NCBI RefSeq assembly: GCF_007997085.1
Contig: NZ_VORR01000008.1
Coordinates: 1-64,000, forward strand
Source: Polaribacter sp. IC066
GTDB taxonomy: Bacteria; Bacteroidota; Bacteroidia; Flavobacteriales; Flavobacteriaceae
DNA: 64,000 nucleotides
Direction: 5' to 3'
Below, one piece after another: positions 53,379-62,497 of the stretch. How positions within the stretch are numbered: the stretch's first letter is position 1; each line of letters begins with the position of its first letter. A program made the translations under genes and the position numbers. Below the pieces are notes generated by a model, which ran no database searches, was not told the DNA's origin, and saw nothing but the letters and a program-made list of their open reading frames with translations.

Positions 53379-54734
53379 ATGGCAGAAAATATCGATCACA
53401 AAATTACCGACTTCATGGAAATGGTTACAAAGAGAAATAACCATGAGCCAGAATTCTTACAAGCAGTTAAAGAAGTTGCAGAAACTGTAATTCCTTATAT
53501 CGCTAATCATGATATTTACAACGGTAAAAATATCTTGTTAAGAATGGTAGAACCAGAAAGATTAATTTCTTTTAGAGTTTCTTGGGTAGATGATGATGGA
53601 GAGATTCAAGTAAATAGAGGATATAGAGTTCAAATGAATTCTGCAATTGGTCCTTATAAAGGTGGTTTGCGTTTTCATCCAACGGTAAATGCTAGTATTT
53701 TAAAGTTTTTAGCGTTTGAACAAGTATTTAAGAACTCGCTTACAACTTTGCCTATGGGTGGAGGAAAAGGAGGTTCTGATTTTGATCCGAAAGGAAAATC
53801 TGACAATGAAATTATGCGTTTCTGCCATGCATTTATGACGGAATTATACAGACATATTGGTCACAATACAGATGTACCTGCAGGAGATATTGGTGTTGGT
53901 TCTAGAGAAATTGGTTTTATGTTTGGTATGTATAAAAAGCTGAACAATACTTTTACAGGAGTTTTAACGGGTAAAGGAGCATCTTGGGGTGGTTCTTTAA
54001 TTAGACCAGAAGCAACAGGGTATGGTACTGTATATTTTGCAGAAAACATGTTATTGCGTAAAAAAGATTCTTTTGAGGGTAAAAAAGTGGTTATTTCAGG
54101 TTCTGGAAACGTGGCACAATATGCTGCTGAAAAAGCGATAGAATTAGGAGCAATTGTTTTAACATTATCAGATTCTGGGGGCTATATTTTAGATGAAGAA
54201 GGTATCAATACAGAAAAGTTGAAGCATGTAATGTATATTAAGAATGATAAAAGAGGAAGAATTAGTGAATATGTAGAGAAATATCCGAATGCAAAATTTG
54301 TTGCAGGAGGAAGACCTTGGTCTGTTAAATGTGATATTGCTTTGCCATGTGCAACTCAAAACGAGTTAGATGGTGACGAAGCTAAAGTATTAATTGAAAA
54401 TGGTTGTATGTGTGTTTCTGAAGGGGCAAATATGCCTTCTACACCAGAAGCAATTTATGAATTTACAAAAGGAAAAATCTTATTTGCTCCAGGAAAAGCA
54501 TCTAACGCCGGTGGTGTTGCAACTTCTGGTTTAGAAATGAGTCAGAACTCGTTACGTTTAAGCTGGTCTCGCAAAGAGGTAGATGACAAATTAAAAGATA
54601 TTATGGAAGATATTCATGATTCTTGTGTACAATATGGTGAAAACGAAGACGGAACCATCGATTATATTAAAGGGGCAAATATTGCTGGTTTCGTAAAAGT
54701 TGCCGATGCAATGTTAGCACAAGGAGTTGTGTAA
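53379..54734 (+). CDS. gdhA: Glutamate dehydrogenase, hexameric type (copy 2)
   Basis: 451 residues, clearly homologous to copy 1 over the whole length (LPMGGGKGGSDFDPKG, VPAGDIGVGSREIGFMFG, GGSLIRPEATGYG), but with many substitutions, so the duplication is old. Its cofactor loop is ISGSGNVAQYAAEKA, unlike ALSGFGNVTWGVALK in copy 1, which may mean a different coenzyme preference. TATCTTTA, an imperfect -7 element, lies 33 bases upstream. It has its own terminator. Confidence 0.94.
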   Translation: MAENIDHKITDFMEMVTKRNNHEPEFLQAVKEVAETVIPYIANHDIYNGKNILLRMVEPERLISFRVSWVDDDGEIQVNRGYRVQMNSAIGPYKGGLRFHPTVNASILKFLAFEQVFKNSLTTLPMGGGKGGSDFDPKGKSDNEIMRFCHAFMTELYRHIGHNTDVPAGDIGVGSREIGFMFGMYKKLNNTFTGVLTGKGASWGGSLIRPEATGYGTVYFAENMLLRKKDSFEGKKVVISGSGNVAQYAAEKAIELGAIVLTLSDSGGYILDEEGINTEKLKHVMYIKNDKRGRISEYVEKYPNAKFVAGGRPWSVKCDIALPCATQNELDGDEAKVLIENGCMCVSEGANMPSTPEAIYEFTKGKILFAPGKASNAGGVATSGLEMSQNSLRLSWSRKEVDDKLKDIMEDIHDSCVQYGENEDGTIDYIKGANIAGFVKVADAMLAQGVV

Positions 54735-54757
54735 ATAAAGAATCATTTAATTTTTTT

Positions 54758-54791
54758 AGAAACGCATCAAATTATTGATGCGTTTTTTTTT
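54758..54791 (+). terminator. Terminator of the second gdhA
   Basis: AAACGCATCAA / TTGATGCGTTT with a 4-base loop and nine T. Confidence 0.88.
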
Positions 54792-54893
54792 ACAATTTTT
54801 TAGAGTAATTTTTGTTGATCTTTTAGTAGAAAATATCTAAAAAGAACACTTTAGTTTTCAAAGAAATAAGAATTATAATTTTATCTTTTATTA

Positions 54894-54901
54894 TATCTTT
54901 G
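54894..54901 (+). promoter_or_regulatory. -7 element TATCTTTG for protease copy 1
   Basis: Exact TAnnTTTG match inside TTATCTTTTATTATATCTTTG; the same stretch with TATAATACCTTTAC lies just before copy 2. Here it is separated from the ATG by about 180 bases that include a repeat element. Confidence 0.65.
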
Positions 54902-54933
54902 CAAACTAATATTGTTATTTAATCGATAGAATT

Positions 54934-55057
54934 CCCCGACGCTCTGCGTCGGTGGTCAAGAGGAAATTTTGAAAACCTGGGTTTTCATCAAACTAAAAAT
55001 AAGGTTTTTTTCAGCTTGATATCTCGATGGCTCTGCCTCGAGGTTGTTCATTTTTAG
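54934..55057. repeat. Interspersed repeat, copy 2 (in protease leader)
   Basis: CCCCGACGCTCTGCGTCGG at the left end and GATATCTCGATGGCTCTGCC followed by TCGAGGTTGTTCATTTTTAG at the right end match the blocks of copy 1 at 33.5 kb. The interior is different and carries AAACCTGGGTTTTCATC. It lies in the transcribed leader of the first protease gene. Confidence 0.65.
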
Positions 55058-55083
55058 TAAACATAACCTACATAAAAAATTAT

Positions 55084-58000
55084 ATGAAAAAATTTTTACT
55101 TTGCACTGTATTAATAGCAACAAGCTTTTTAGCTACTGCACAAGGAACAATTAAAGGAGTTTATTTTGCACAAACGCACGTTGTTGCACCAGACTATAAA
55201 ATACCAGGTGTAAACGAAAGTTTAAAATTAATTAGCAATAGAGAAGCACTTGTAAAAGTGAACATAATATCTGCAAGCGGTGAAGTTTCACCTGTGGTAA
55301 AAGCAAATTTAGACTTAAATGGCACTTTGTTATCTGTTATCTTAACAGGTCCTGCTAATTTGCCAACTTCTTTCAATGATCAAATAGGACAAGTTGTTCA
55401 TAGTTTTGATGATAGTTTTACGGGTGTTATTCCTAAAGAATGGCTTCAACCTAACTTAAAGGTTTCTATTGAAACACCTACAGAAACAAAAAACTATAAT
55501 GACTTATTGATTAGCGCACCTAATAAAATGTTGATGACCAATTTTGAAGTAAATGTATTTACAGAGCAAAATAGCGAATATCCTTCAGGTTGGGAAGAAG
55601 AGTTTGCGGAAAAGTTGCCAGCATCAGAACTTAACGTACAAAATGTACGTGTTTTATTTAAAGAAACGTCTGTACTTCCAACAGGAGGAAGAATCGCGGC
55701 TAGGATTACAAATGCTGCAGACTACCAAACACTTACTGGTTTTTCTGGATTTGGCGGAAATGGTGGTCCTCAAAACTTAATAGCAACAGAGTGGAAAGCT
55801 GCGCTTAGAAATGCTGCAGGTAAATTTTATGGGAATATGAAGTACACACATGTTTCATGGAAATTTGAAAACAGAGCAAATAAAGGTGTTGGTGGTGGTT
55901 ATTCTTCAGTAGGTAGAAGAGGTCCAAATAGTCTTGGTATACTGCTACATGAAATGGGTCATGCACTATCGCTTCCTCACTGGGACGGTCCTGCGTACCC
56001 TTACAAAGGTGATATGAATGGAATTGTAGCGTCAACAGTTGCAGGAGGAATACATTCTGGTCCTATATGGATGTATGATGTAAGAAGTAAAAAATTTATT
56101 CCACCATTTCAAGATGGTGTTACTCCTTTAACTTATAAAAATGATCCAATGAGTGGTGGAGGTAATAATAGAAAAGAACCAGGTTTTTTAACAAATCATT
56201 TTTCTGATTATTCTGTAAATCAAATGAGAAATATGTTAGAAAGACACCTTGTAGTTTATAATGAGGCTCTTGGAAAATATGCAAAATGGAATACTACAGA
56301 TATGGAGTATACAAGAGTTCAAACAAATACAAATAGTTTGAATTATCCAATACAGAGAGATGTAGATGTAATAAGCATAATGGCAGCTGTTAGTAGTAAA
56401 ACACCGCAAGCAAATATTGTATATGAACCCGTTGGTCCTTATAAAAGTGGTTTGATTAGAGTTTTTGATCCAAGAGAAGCAACAGATCGAACAGATGCGG
56501 TTTCTAATTCTTTTTGCCCATCCAATGGTTGTGATACTACGTTAAAAATTGTTCAAGGAAGTACAACTAAATATATTATGCTTTCAATGGGGTTAGATGC
56601 AACTCTAGAAGCTACAGATGCAGCAAGTTTTATAACTAGAGCAGTAAACCTACCTGCAAGTGACGGTCAAATTGTTTCTGTTGAATTATTATCTACGCCC
56701 AATGTTGAAGTAGATGGTTTATCTAGTTCTCCAACTGTTATAGAATCTTGGTCAAACCCAAGTTTATCTGGTGTGATTCCAACTTTTACGCAAGTAGCTG
56801 ATGTAGTTTCGGGAACCACAATAGCTGCTTTGCCAACAACATCAAATAATGATATTATCGGTAGCTGGGCTCCTGCAATTAATAACACACAAACGACTGC
56901 ATACACTTTTACACCAAATTCCGGACAGTCTACTAATAGGACTGCTCAAATGACAATTACTATTCTTTCGAGAATTGTTCCAACTTTTACACAAGTAGCA
57001 GCTGTAGAGACTGGAACCACAATAGCCGCCTTACCAACAACATCAAATAATGGTATTTCTGGTATTTGGGCTCCTGCAATTAATAATACACAAACGACCA
57101 CCTATACGTTTACACCAAATTCTGGACAGTCCACAAATAGCACTGCCCAAATGACAATTACTATTCTTTCGAGAACTGTTCCAACTTTTACACAAGTAGC
57201 AGATGTCGCTTCTGGAGCTACGGTAGCTGCTTTGCCTACAACATCAAATAATGGTATTACTGGTACTTGGGCTCCTGCAATTAATAATACACAAACCACT
57301 ACTTATACGTTTACACCAAATTCTGATCAGTCCACAAGAATGACTACTCAAATGACAATTATTGTTGGAGTTGACAACAATAATAACGGAGTAATAGATA
57401 CTAAAGATTCAAATTTATATGTAACAGGAAACAGTACTGTTTTTATAGCACCAGGCTCTTTTATGTACGTGGCAAGTGATTTGAATGTAGCATCTGGAGC
57501 TTCTTTTGTGGCTTCTTCTAATGCAACTGCAAGCTCTTCAATCATAGTAAAAGGAAATGCTGTGGGAGAGATCACGTATAAACGGTACATTTCAGATACA
57601 GATTGGCACATTGTTTCTGCTCCAGTTATTGGACAGGGTATTCCAGATTTTGTTGCAGAGGCAAGCAACAACATTGATAAAAATCCTATAACCAATAATT
57701 TTGCAGTTGCTTATTATAAGAATACAAATGCCTCTACACAAAGGTGGACGTATCATAATGAGACTCCTACCTTAGAGAACCAAGAAACGTTAACTAATTT
57801 TGAAAATGGATTGGGGTATTCAATGAAAAGAAAATCTGCAGGTTTTTATGTTTTTAAAGGAGCTGTTGCGACAGCAAACCAAGCCGTTTTAATGAATTTA
57901 ATAACAGGTTCAGGCACTCATTTTGTAGCTTCTTTAGGAAACCCATATCCCTCTTTTCTTTCAGCGAATAACCAGACTAGAAGCATACTAAAGCAAAATG

Positions 58001-58899
58001 AAGCCATTTTAGATGATGATTTTATTGCGCTTTATACTTGGAATAAGGTCAGTAAAGAGTACGACGTATTAAATTACACTACAGGAGATGTATATTTATC
58101 ACCAAATCAAGGTTTTATAGTCATTTCAAAAACGGCCAATCAAAATTTTATCTTTTCAAAGAATCTACAAAGCACTCAAGGTAATGCGGGTATTTTTAGA
58201 AAACAAGCTATAGCCCCAAATATTATTTTAAGTTTAAGTAAAGGTGTTGAAACAAAAACAACTACTTTAAAGTTTTTATCTACAGCAACTGAAGGTTTAG
58301 ATAAGGGTTATGATGCAGCTGCTTATCAAGATGGCATGCCAAGTTTTTCAATTAATTCACATTTAATAGCAGATAGTAAGGGCGTAGATTTTACGCTACA
58401 ATGCCTACCAAATTCAGATTATGAAAGTTATTACATTCCTCTATCTGTGCATGCAAATGCAAATGAAACACTTCGTTTTAGTGCAGAAACATTCAATTTA
58501 CCAGAGGGGCTTAGCATTTACTTAGAAGATACCTTAAAGAATACGCTAGAGAAAATTAACCAAAAACCTTACAAAGTAATTTTAGAAACTAACACGAAAG
58601 GTGTTGGTCGTTTTTATCTGCGTACATCTTCAACGGTATTAAGTGTTAAAAATAATAACGTATCTAAAACTCTAGATGTATATAAAACAGCTAATAACAC
58701 ACTTCGAGTGATCGGTTTTCAAGAGGTAGAAGAAGCATCTTTAAAAATCTTTTCTATAACGGGAAAAGAGGTGTTTGTTAAAAGTTTTTCTACTGAAAGC
58801 GAAAATAATATTGATATACCAAGACTTTCTGTAGGTGTCTATTTGGTTCAAGTTCTTTCAGAAAAAAACAACTTCACTAAAAAAATTGTGATAGAGTAA
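55084..58899 (+). CDS. Secreted metzincin-type zinc protease with repeats and T9SS signal (copy 1)
   Basis: 1271 residues from MKKFLLCTVLIATSFLATAQ, a signal peptide; an earlier in-frame ATG lies in the repeat element. Residues about 20-560 are the protease part with the zinc motif HEMGHALSLPH (H289, E290, H293, H299) and a following GDMNGIVAS, resembling the M66 (StcE-like) group. Three tandem 67-residue units start at about 566 (VPTFTQVADVVSGTTIAALPTTSNN type), as in gliding adhesins. Then a region VDNNNNGVIDTKDSN and a beta-rich segment. The end is a T9SS sorting domain (LRVIGFQEVEEASLKIFSITGKEVFVKSF to KKIVIE). The protein should be exported by Sec and then T9SS to the surface or medium. 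Confidence 0.85.
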   Translation: MKKFLLCTVLIATSFLATAQGTIKGVYFAQTHVVAPDYKIPGVNESLKLISNREALVKVNIISASGEVSPVVKANLDLNGTLLSVILTGPANLPTSFNDQIGQVVHSFDDSFTGVIPKEWLQPNLKVSIETPTETKNYNDLLISAPNKMLMTNFEVNVFTEQNSEYPSGWEEEFAEKLPASELNVQNVRVLFKETSVLPTGGRIAARITNAADYQTLTGFSGFGGNGGPQNLIATEWKAALRNAAGKFYGNMKYTHVSWKFENRANKGVGGGYSSVGRRGPNSLGILLHEMGHALSLPHWDGPAYPYKGDMNGIVASTVAGGIHSGPIWMYDVRSKKFIPPFQDGVTPLTYKNDPMSGGGNNRKEPGFLTNHFSDYSVNQMRNMLERHLVVYNEALGKYAKWNTTDMEYTRVQTNTNSLNYPIQRDVDVISIMAAVSSKTPQANIVYEPVGPYKSGLIRVFDPREATDRTDAVSNSFCPSNGCDTTLKIVQGSTTKYIMLSMGLDATLEATDAASFITRAVNLPASDGQIVSVELLSTPNVEVDGLSSSPTVIESWSNPSLSGVIPTFTQVADVVSGTTIAALPTTSNNDIIGSWAPAINNTQTTAYTFTPNSGQSTNRTAQMTITILSRIVPTFTQVAAVETGTTIAALPTTSNNGISGIWAPAINNTQTTTYTFTPNSGQSTNSTAQMTITILSRTVPTFTQVADVASGATVAALPTTSNNGITGTWAPAINNTQTTTYTFTPNSDQSTRMTTQMTIIVGVDNNNNGVIDTKDSNLYVTGNSTVFIAPGSFMYVASDLNVASGASFVASSNATASSSIIVKGNAVGEITYKRYISDTDWHIVSAPVIGQGIPDFVAEASNNIDKNPITNNFAVAYYKNTNASTQRWTYHNETPTLENQETLTNFENGLGYSMKRKSAGFYVFKGAVATANQAVLMNLITGSGTHFVASLGNPYPSFLSANNQTRSILKQNEAILDDDFIALYTWNKVSKEYDVLNYTTGDVYLSPNQGFIVISKTANQNFIFSKNLQSTQGNAGIFRKQAIAPNIILSLSKGVETKTTTLKFLSTATEGLDKGYDAAAYQDGMPSFSINSHLIADSKGVDFTLQCLPNSDYESYYIPLSVHANANETLRFSAETFNLPEGLSIYLEDTLKNTLEKINQKPYKVILETNTKGVGRFYLRTSSTVLSVKNNNVSKTLDVYKTANNTLRVIGFQEVEEASLKIFSITGKEVFVKSFSTESENNIDIPRLSVGVYLVQVLSEKNNFTKKIVIE
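56779..57381 (+). repeat. Three tandem 201-bp units inside protease copy 1
   Basis: Units begin at 56779, 56980 and 57181, an exact 201-base (67-codon) spacing, each starting CCAACTTTTAC and coding PTFTQVA, then LPTTSNN, W, PAINNTQTT, YTFTPNS. The three are nearly identical, with drift concentrated in the third. Confidence 0.85.
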
Positions 58900-58927
58900 G
58901 TACCTACTTAATTTTTTAAATGTATAC

Positions 58928-58957
58928 AAGCGCATCAAATTTTTGATGCGTTTTTTA
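58928..58957 (+). terminator. Terminator of protease copy 1
   Basis: CGCATCAAA / TTTGATGCG with a short loop and six T; same stem as the gdhA copy 2 terminator. Confidence 0.85.
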
Positions 58958-59058
58958 ATACTATTTTGCAAAAGAATGGATTAATTTTAGGATTTTTAAA
59001 ATTTCTTAAAGATTGTAATTGTTTATCTTTTATAATACCTTTACAAAAAAAATAAAAC

Positions 59059-61002
59059 ATGAAAAAATTTTTACTTTGTACTGTATTAATGGCAACCAGC
59101 TTTTTAAGTTTTGCACAAGCGACAATTAAAGGAGTTTATTTTGCACAAACGCACGTTGTTGCACCAGACTATAAAATACCAGGTGTAAACGAAAGTTTAA
59201 AATTAATTAGCAATAGAGAAGCACTTGTAAAAGTGAACATAATATCTGCAAGCGGTGAAGTTTCACCTGTGGTAAAAGCAAATTTAGACTTAAATGGCAC
59301 TTTGTTATCTGTTATCTTAACAGGTCCTGCTAATTTGCCAACTTCTTTCAATGATCAAATAGGACAAGTTGTTCATAGTTTTGATGATAGTTTTACGGGT
59401 GTTATTCCTAAAGAATGGCTTCAACCTAACTTAAAGGTTTCTATTGAAACACCTACAGAAACAAAAAACTATAATGACTTATTGATTAGCGCACCTAATA
59501 AAATGTTGATGACCAATTTTGAAGTAAATGTATTTACAGAGCAAAATAGCGAATATCCTTCAGGTTGGGAAGAAGAGTTTGCGGAAAAGTTGCCAGCATC
59601 AGAACTTAACGTACAAAATGTACGTGTTTTATTTAAAGAAACGTCTGTACTTCCAACAGGAGGAAGAATCGCGGCTAGGATTACAAATGCTGCAGACTAC
59701 CAAACACTTACTGGTTTTTCTGGATTTGGCGGAAATGGTGGTCCTCAAAACTTAATAGCAACAGAGTGGAAAGCTGCGCTTAGAAATGCTGCAGGTAAAT
59801 TTTATGGGAATATGAAGTACACACATGTTTCATGGAAATTTGAAAACAGAGCAAATAAAGGTGTTGGTGGTGGTTATTCTTCAGTAGGTAGAAGAGGTCC
59901 AAATAGTCTTGGTATACTGCTACATGAAATGGGTCATGCACTATCGCTTCCTCACTGGGACGGTCCTGCGTACCCTTACAAAGGTGATATGAATGGAATT
60001 GTAGCGTCAACAGTTGCAGGAGGAATACATTCTGGTCCTACATGGATGTATGATGTAAGAAGTGAAAAATTTATTCCACCATTTCAAGATGATGTTACTC
60101 CTTTAACTTATAAAAATGATCCAATGAGTGGTGGAGGTAATAATAGAAAAGAACCAGGTTTTTTAACAAATCATTTTTCTGATTATTCTGTAAATCAAAT
60201 GAGAAATATGTTAGAAGGACATCTTGTAGTTTATAATGAGGCTCTTGGAAAATATGCAAAATGGAATACTACAGATATGGAGTATACAAGAGTTCAAACA
60301 AATACAAATAGTTTGAATTATCCAATACAGAGAGATGTAGATGTAATAAGCATAATGGCAGCTGTTAGTAGTAAAACACCGCAAGCAAATATTGTATATG
60401 AACCCGTTGGTCCTTATAAAAGTGGTTTGATTAGAGTTTTTGATCCAAGAGAAGCAACAGATCGAACAGATGCGGTTTCTAATTCTTTTTGCCCATCCAA
60501 TGGTTGTGATACTACGTTAAAAATTGTTCAAGGAAGTACAACTAAATACATTATGCTTTCAATGGGGTTAGATGCAACTCTAGAAGCTACAGATGCAGCA
60601 AGTTTTATAACTAGAGCAGTAAACCTACCTGCAAGTGACGGTCAAATTGTTTCTGTTGAATTATTATCTACGCCCAATGTTGAAGTAGATGGTTTACCTA
60701 GTTCTCCAACTGTTATAGAATCTTGGACAAACCCAAGTTTATCAAATGGAGTAACTATTGATGCGTTAAAAGAGATACATATATACCAAACAAGCAAAAA
60801 TGAACTTAGAGTTACTGGTTTTCAAAATATAGAAAAAGCATCTTTAAAAATTGTTTCAATAACAGGAAAAGAAGTCTTTATTAAAAGTTTTGTTGCTCAA
60901 AATACAAACGATATTGTAATACCAAATATTTCAAGAGGTATTTATGTTGTTCAAGTTGTTTCAGATAAAAAGAACTATACAAAGAAAATAATTATAGAAT
61001 AG
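59059..61002 (+). CDS. Secreted metzincin-type zinc protease, short form (copy 2)
   Basis: 647 residues with signal peptide MKKFLLCTVLMATSFLSFAQ. From 59122 to 60743 the DNA is copy 1 shifted by 3975 bases, without gaps. By eye I count eight substitutions in 1622 bases, all in the second half; five amino acids change in addition to one near the end. The active-site motif HEMGHALSLPH is identical. After SWTNPSLSNG it goes directly into its own T9SS sorting domain (LRVTGFQNIEKASLKIVSITGKEVFIKSF to KKIIIE); the repeats and beta-rich segment are absent. The promoter region is also related. Confidence 0.88.
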   Translation: MKKFLLCTVLMATSFLSFAQATIKGVYFAQTHVVAPDYKIPGVNESLKLISNREALVKVNIISASGEVSPVVKANLDLNGTLLSVILTGPANLPTSFNDQIGQVVHSFDDSFTGVIPKEWLQPNLKVSIETPTETKNYNDLLISAPNKMLMTNFEVNVFTEQNSEYPSGWEEEFAEKLPASELNVQNVRVLFKETSVLPTGGRIAARITNAADYQTLTGFSGFGGNGGPQNLIATEWKAALRNAAGKFYGNMKYTHVSWKFENRANKGVGGGYSSVGRRGPNSLGILLHEMGHALSLPHWDGPAYPYKGDMNGIVASTVAGGIHSGPTWMYDVRSEKFIPPFQDDVTPLTYKNDPMSGGGNNRKEPGFLTNHFSDYSVNQMRNMLEGHLVVYNEALGKYAKWNTTDMEYTRVQTNTNSLNYPIQRDVDVISIMAAVSSKTPQANIVYEPVGPYKSGLIRVFDPREATDRTDAVSNSFCPSNGCDTTLKIVQGSTTKYIMLSMGLDATLEATDAASFITRAVNLPASDGQIVSVELLSTPNVEVDGLPSSPTVIESWTNPSLSNGVTIDALKEIHIYQTSKNELRVTGFQNIEKASLKIVSITGKEVFIKSFVAQNTNDIVIPNISRGIYVVQVVSDKKNYTKKIIIE

Positions 61003-61023
61003 TTTAAACCTATTTTTAAAATT

Positions 61024-61058
61024 AAAAAACGCATCATTTTTTTTGATGCGTTTTTTTG
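61024..61058 (+). terminator. Terminator of protease copy 2
   Basis: AAAAAACGCATCA / TGATGCGTTTTTTT with a T-only loop; fourth member of the ACGCATCA/TGATGCGT set. Confidence 0.85.
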
Positions 61059-61105
61059 TACAACTTATTTTAAAAAGTAATCTTTGCAGAAAGTGTGTGT
61101 TTTTT

Positions 61106-61726
61106 ATGATTTTGATTTCTCTTTTTTTCTTCGGATTTTTTGCTGCTTTCATAGGCTCAATAACACCAAGCATGTTAAATATGACAGCGCTTAAAATTAG
61201 CCTAGAAAAAGGAAGAACAGCTTCTAATAAGTATGCGTTAGGTGTTTCTTTGGTGGTGATTTTACAAGTGATTATTGCCGTTATCTTAACAAAATACGTA
61301 GCTGAAAATCCAGCAATTTTAGAAACTTTAGAAAAAGCAGGAATCGTAATATTTATTTTTTTATCCTACTTTTTTTATAGCAAATCTAAGAAAGAGAAAT
61401 CAAAGATAGAAACAAGTAAAATCAAGAAAGAAAATCTTTTTTTAAAAGGAGTAACGCTATCACTTTTAAACATGTTTGGCATTCCTTTTTTTTGTGGAGT
61501 GGCAACAACTTTAGATTATTTCAACCTTTTTAGTTTTGATATTATTTCTATTGTATTTTTCACTTTAAGTGCAGGGATAGGTACATTTTTTATTCTTTCT
61601 TTGTACGGTAAATTTGCCAAAATAATTCAGAAAAAAACAGGAAAACTTACAAAGGATATCAATTTAATACTTGCTATTTTAACAGGATTAGTTGCTGTGC
61701 TTTCAATCTTAAAATTGCTTTTTTAA
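61106..61726 (+). CDS. LysE/RhtB-family-like transporter (first of pair)
   Basis: 206 residues from MILISLFFFGFFAAFIGSITPSMLNMTALKISL; 21 codons upstream are open but come from the preceding gap. Six predicted membrane helices and the GSITPSMLNMTALK motif near helix 1 match the LysE-type amino-acid exporter family, although the fit is remote. The loop KKEKSKIETSKIKKENLF is lysine-rich. A paralogue follows at 61859. Substrate unknown. Confidence 0.7.
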   Translation: MILISLFFFGFFAAFIGSITPSMLNMTALKISLEKGRTASNKYALGVSLVVILQVIIAVILTKYVAENPAILETLEKAGIVIFIFLSYFFYSKSKKEKSKIETSKIKKENLFLKGVTLSLLNMFGIPFFCGVATTLDYFNLFSFDIISIVFFTLSAGIGTFFILSLYGKFAKIIQKKTGKLTKDINLILAILTGLVAVLSILKLLF

Positions 61727-61858
61727 ATTACAAAAAAGATAAAGTAAAAATTTTTGAGAGAACTTTTTTGTATCTTTTTATTGATTCTTACACTTTAATA
61801 ACTAAATGCGTTAACACTTAACCTTCTTTTATCGTTTATTTGTTGCTTAAAAGTAAAT

Positions 61859-62476
61859 ATGAATTTTATAATTTACATACTTTTTGGTTTTGGAATTGCT
61901 GTTGCGGGCAGTATAACACCTAGTTTTTTAAATTTAACGGTCGTAAAGTTTAGTTTAAAAAATGGTAAAAAGTCGGCATTTTACTTAATTGGCGGTTATG
62001 CTACCGTACTTTTTTTTCAGGCAAATATTGGAGCATATTTATCTAGTATTCTCATGGAAAATTCAGAATATATTACATTAATTCAAAAGATAGGAACAGG
62101 AATTCTTTTTTTGTTGGCGATTAACTTTTTTAGGCTGTATTTTACATCTAAAGAAAAGCCTAAAAAAGAAGAAATACCAAAATCTAAAGCTTATTTATAC
62201 GGAATTGGCATGTCTCTTTTAAACACCATTGCGATTCCTTTTTATTTTACTTCAATTTCAGTTTTAATAAGTATAGAATATTTTGAATATTCTTTTTTAA
62301 ATGCTTTTTATTTCTCAATTGGTTCAACGTTAGGTTCTTTTTCCTTATATTCAGTGTATGCAATTGTTGCAAAAAAAATAGAACACAAGTTAACCTATAT
62401 AGCAACTAAAATAGATCTTATTTTAGCATGTTTAACAGGAGTTGTAGCCATCGGAAATTTAATTTATTTGCTATAA
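61859..62476 (+). CDS. LysE/RhtB-family-like transporter (second of pair)
   Basis: 205 residues, the same six-helix plan and the motif GSITPSFLNLTVVKFSL. A basic/acidic linker KEKPKKEEIPKSKAY lies between helices 3 and 4, then GIGMSLLNTIAIPFYFTS, close to the first copy's GVTLSLLNMFGIPFFCGV. The pair probably arose by tandem duplication long ago and may form heteromers. It is 21 bases from the hydrolase gene. Confidence 0.7.
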   Translation: MNFIIYILFGFGIAVAGSITPSFLNLTVVKFSLKNGKKSAFYLIGGYATVLFFQANIGAYLSSILMENSEYITLIQKIGTGILFLLAINFFRLYFTSKEKPKKEEIPKSKAYLYGIGMSLLNTIAIPFYFTSISVLISIEYFEYSFLNAFYFSIGSTLGSFSLYSVYAIVAKKIEHKLTYIATKIDLILACLTGVVAIGNLIYLL

Positions 62477-62497
62477 ACTGTACCTTAATATAAAAGA

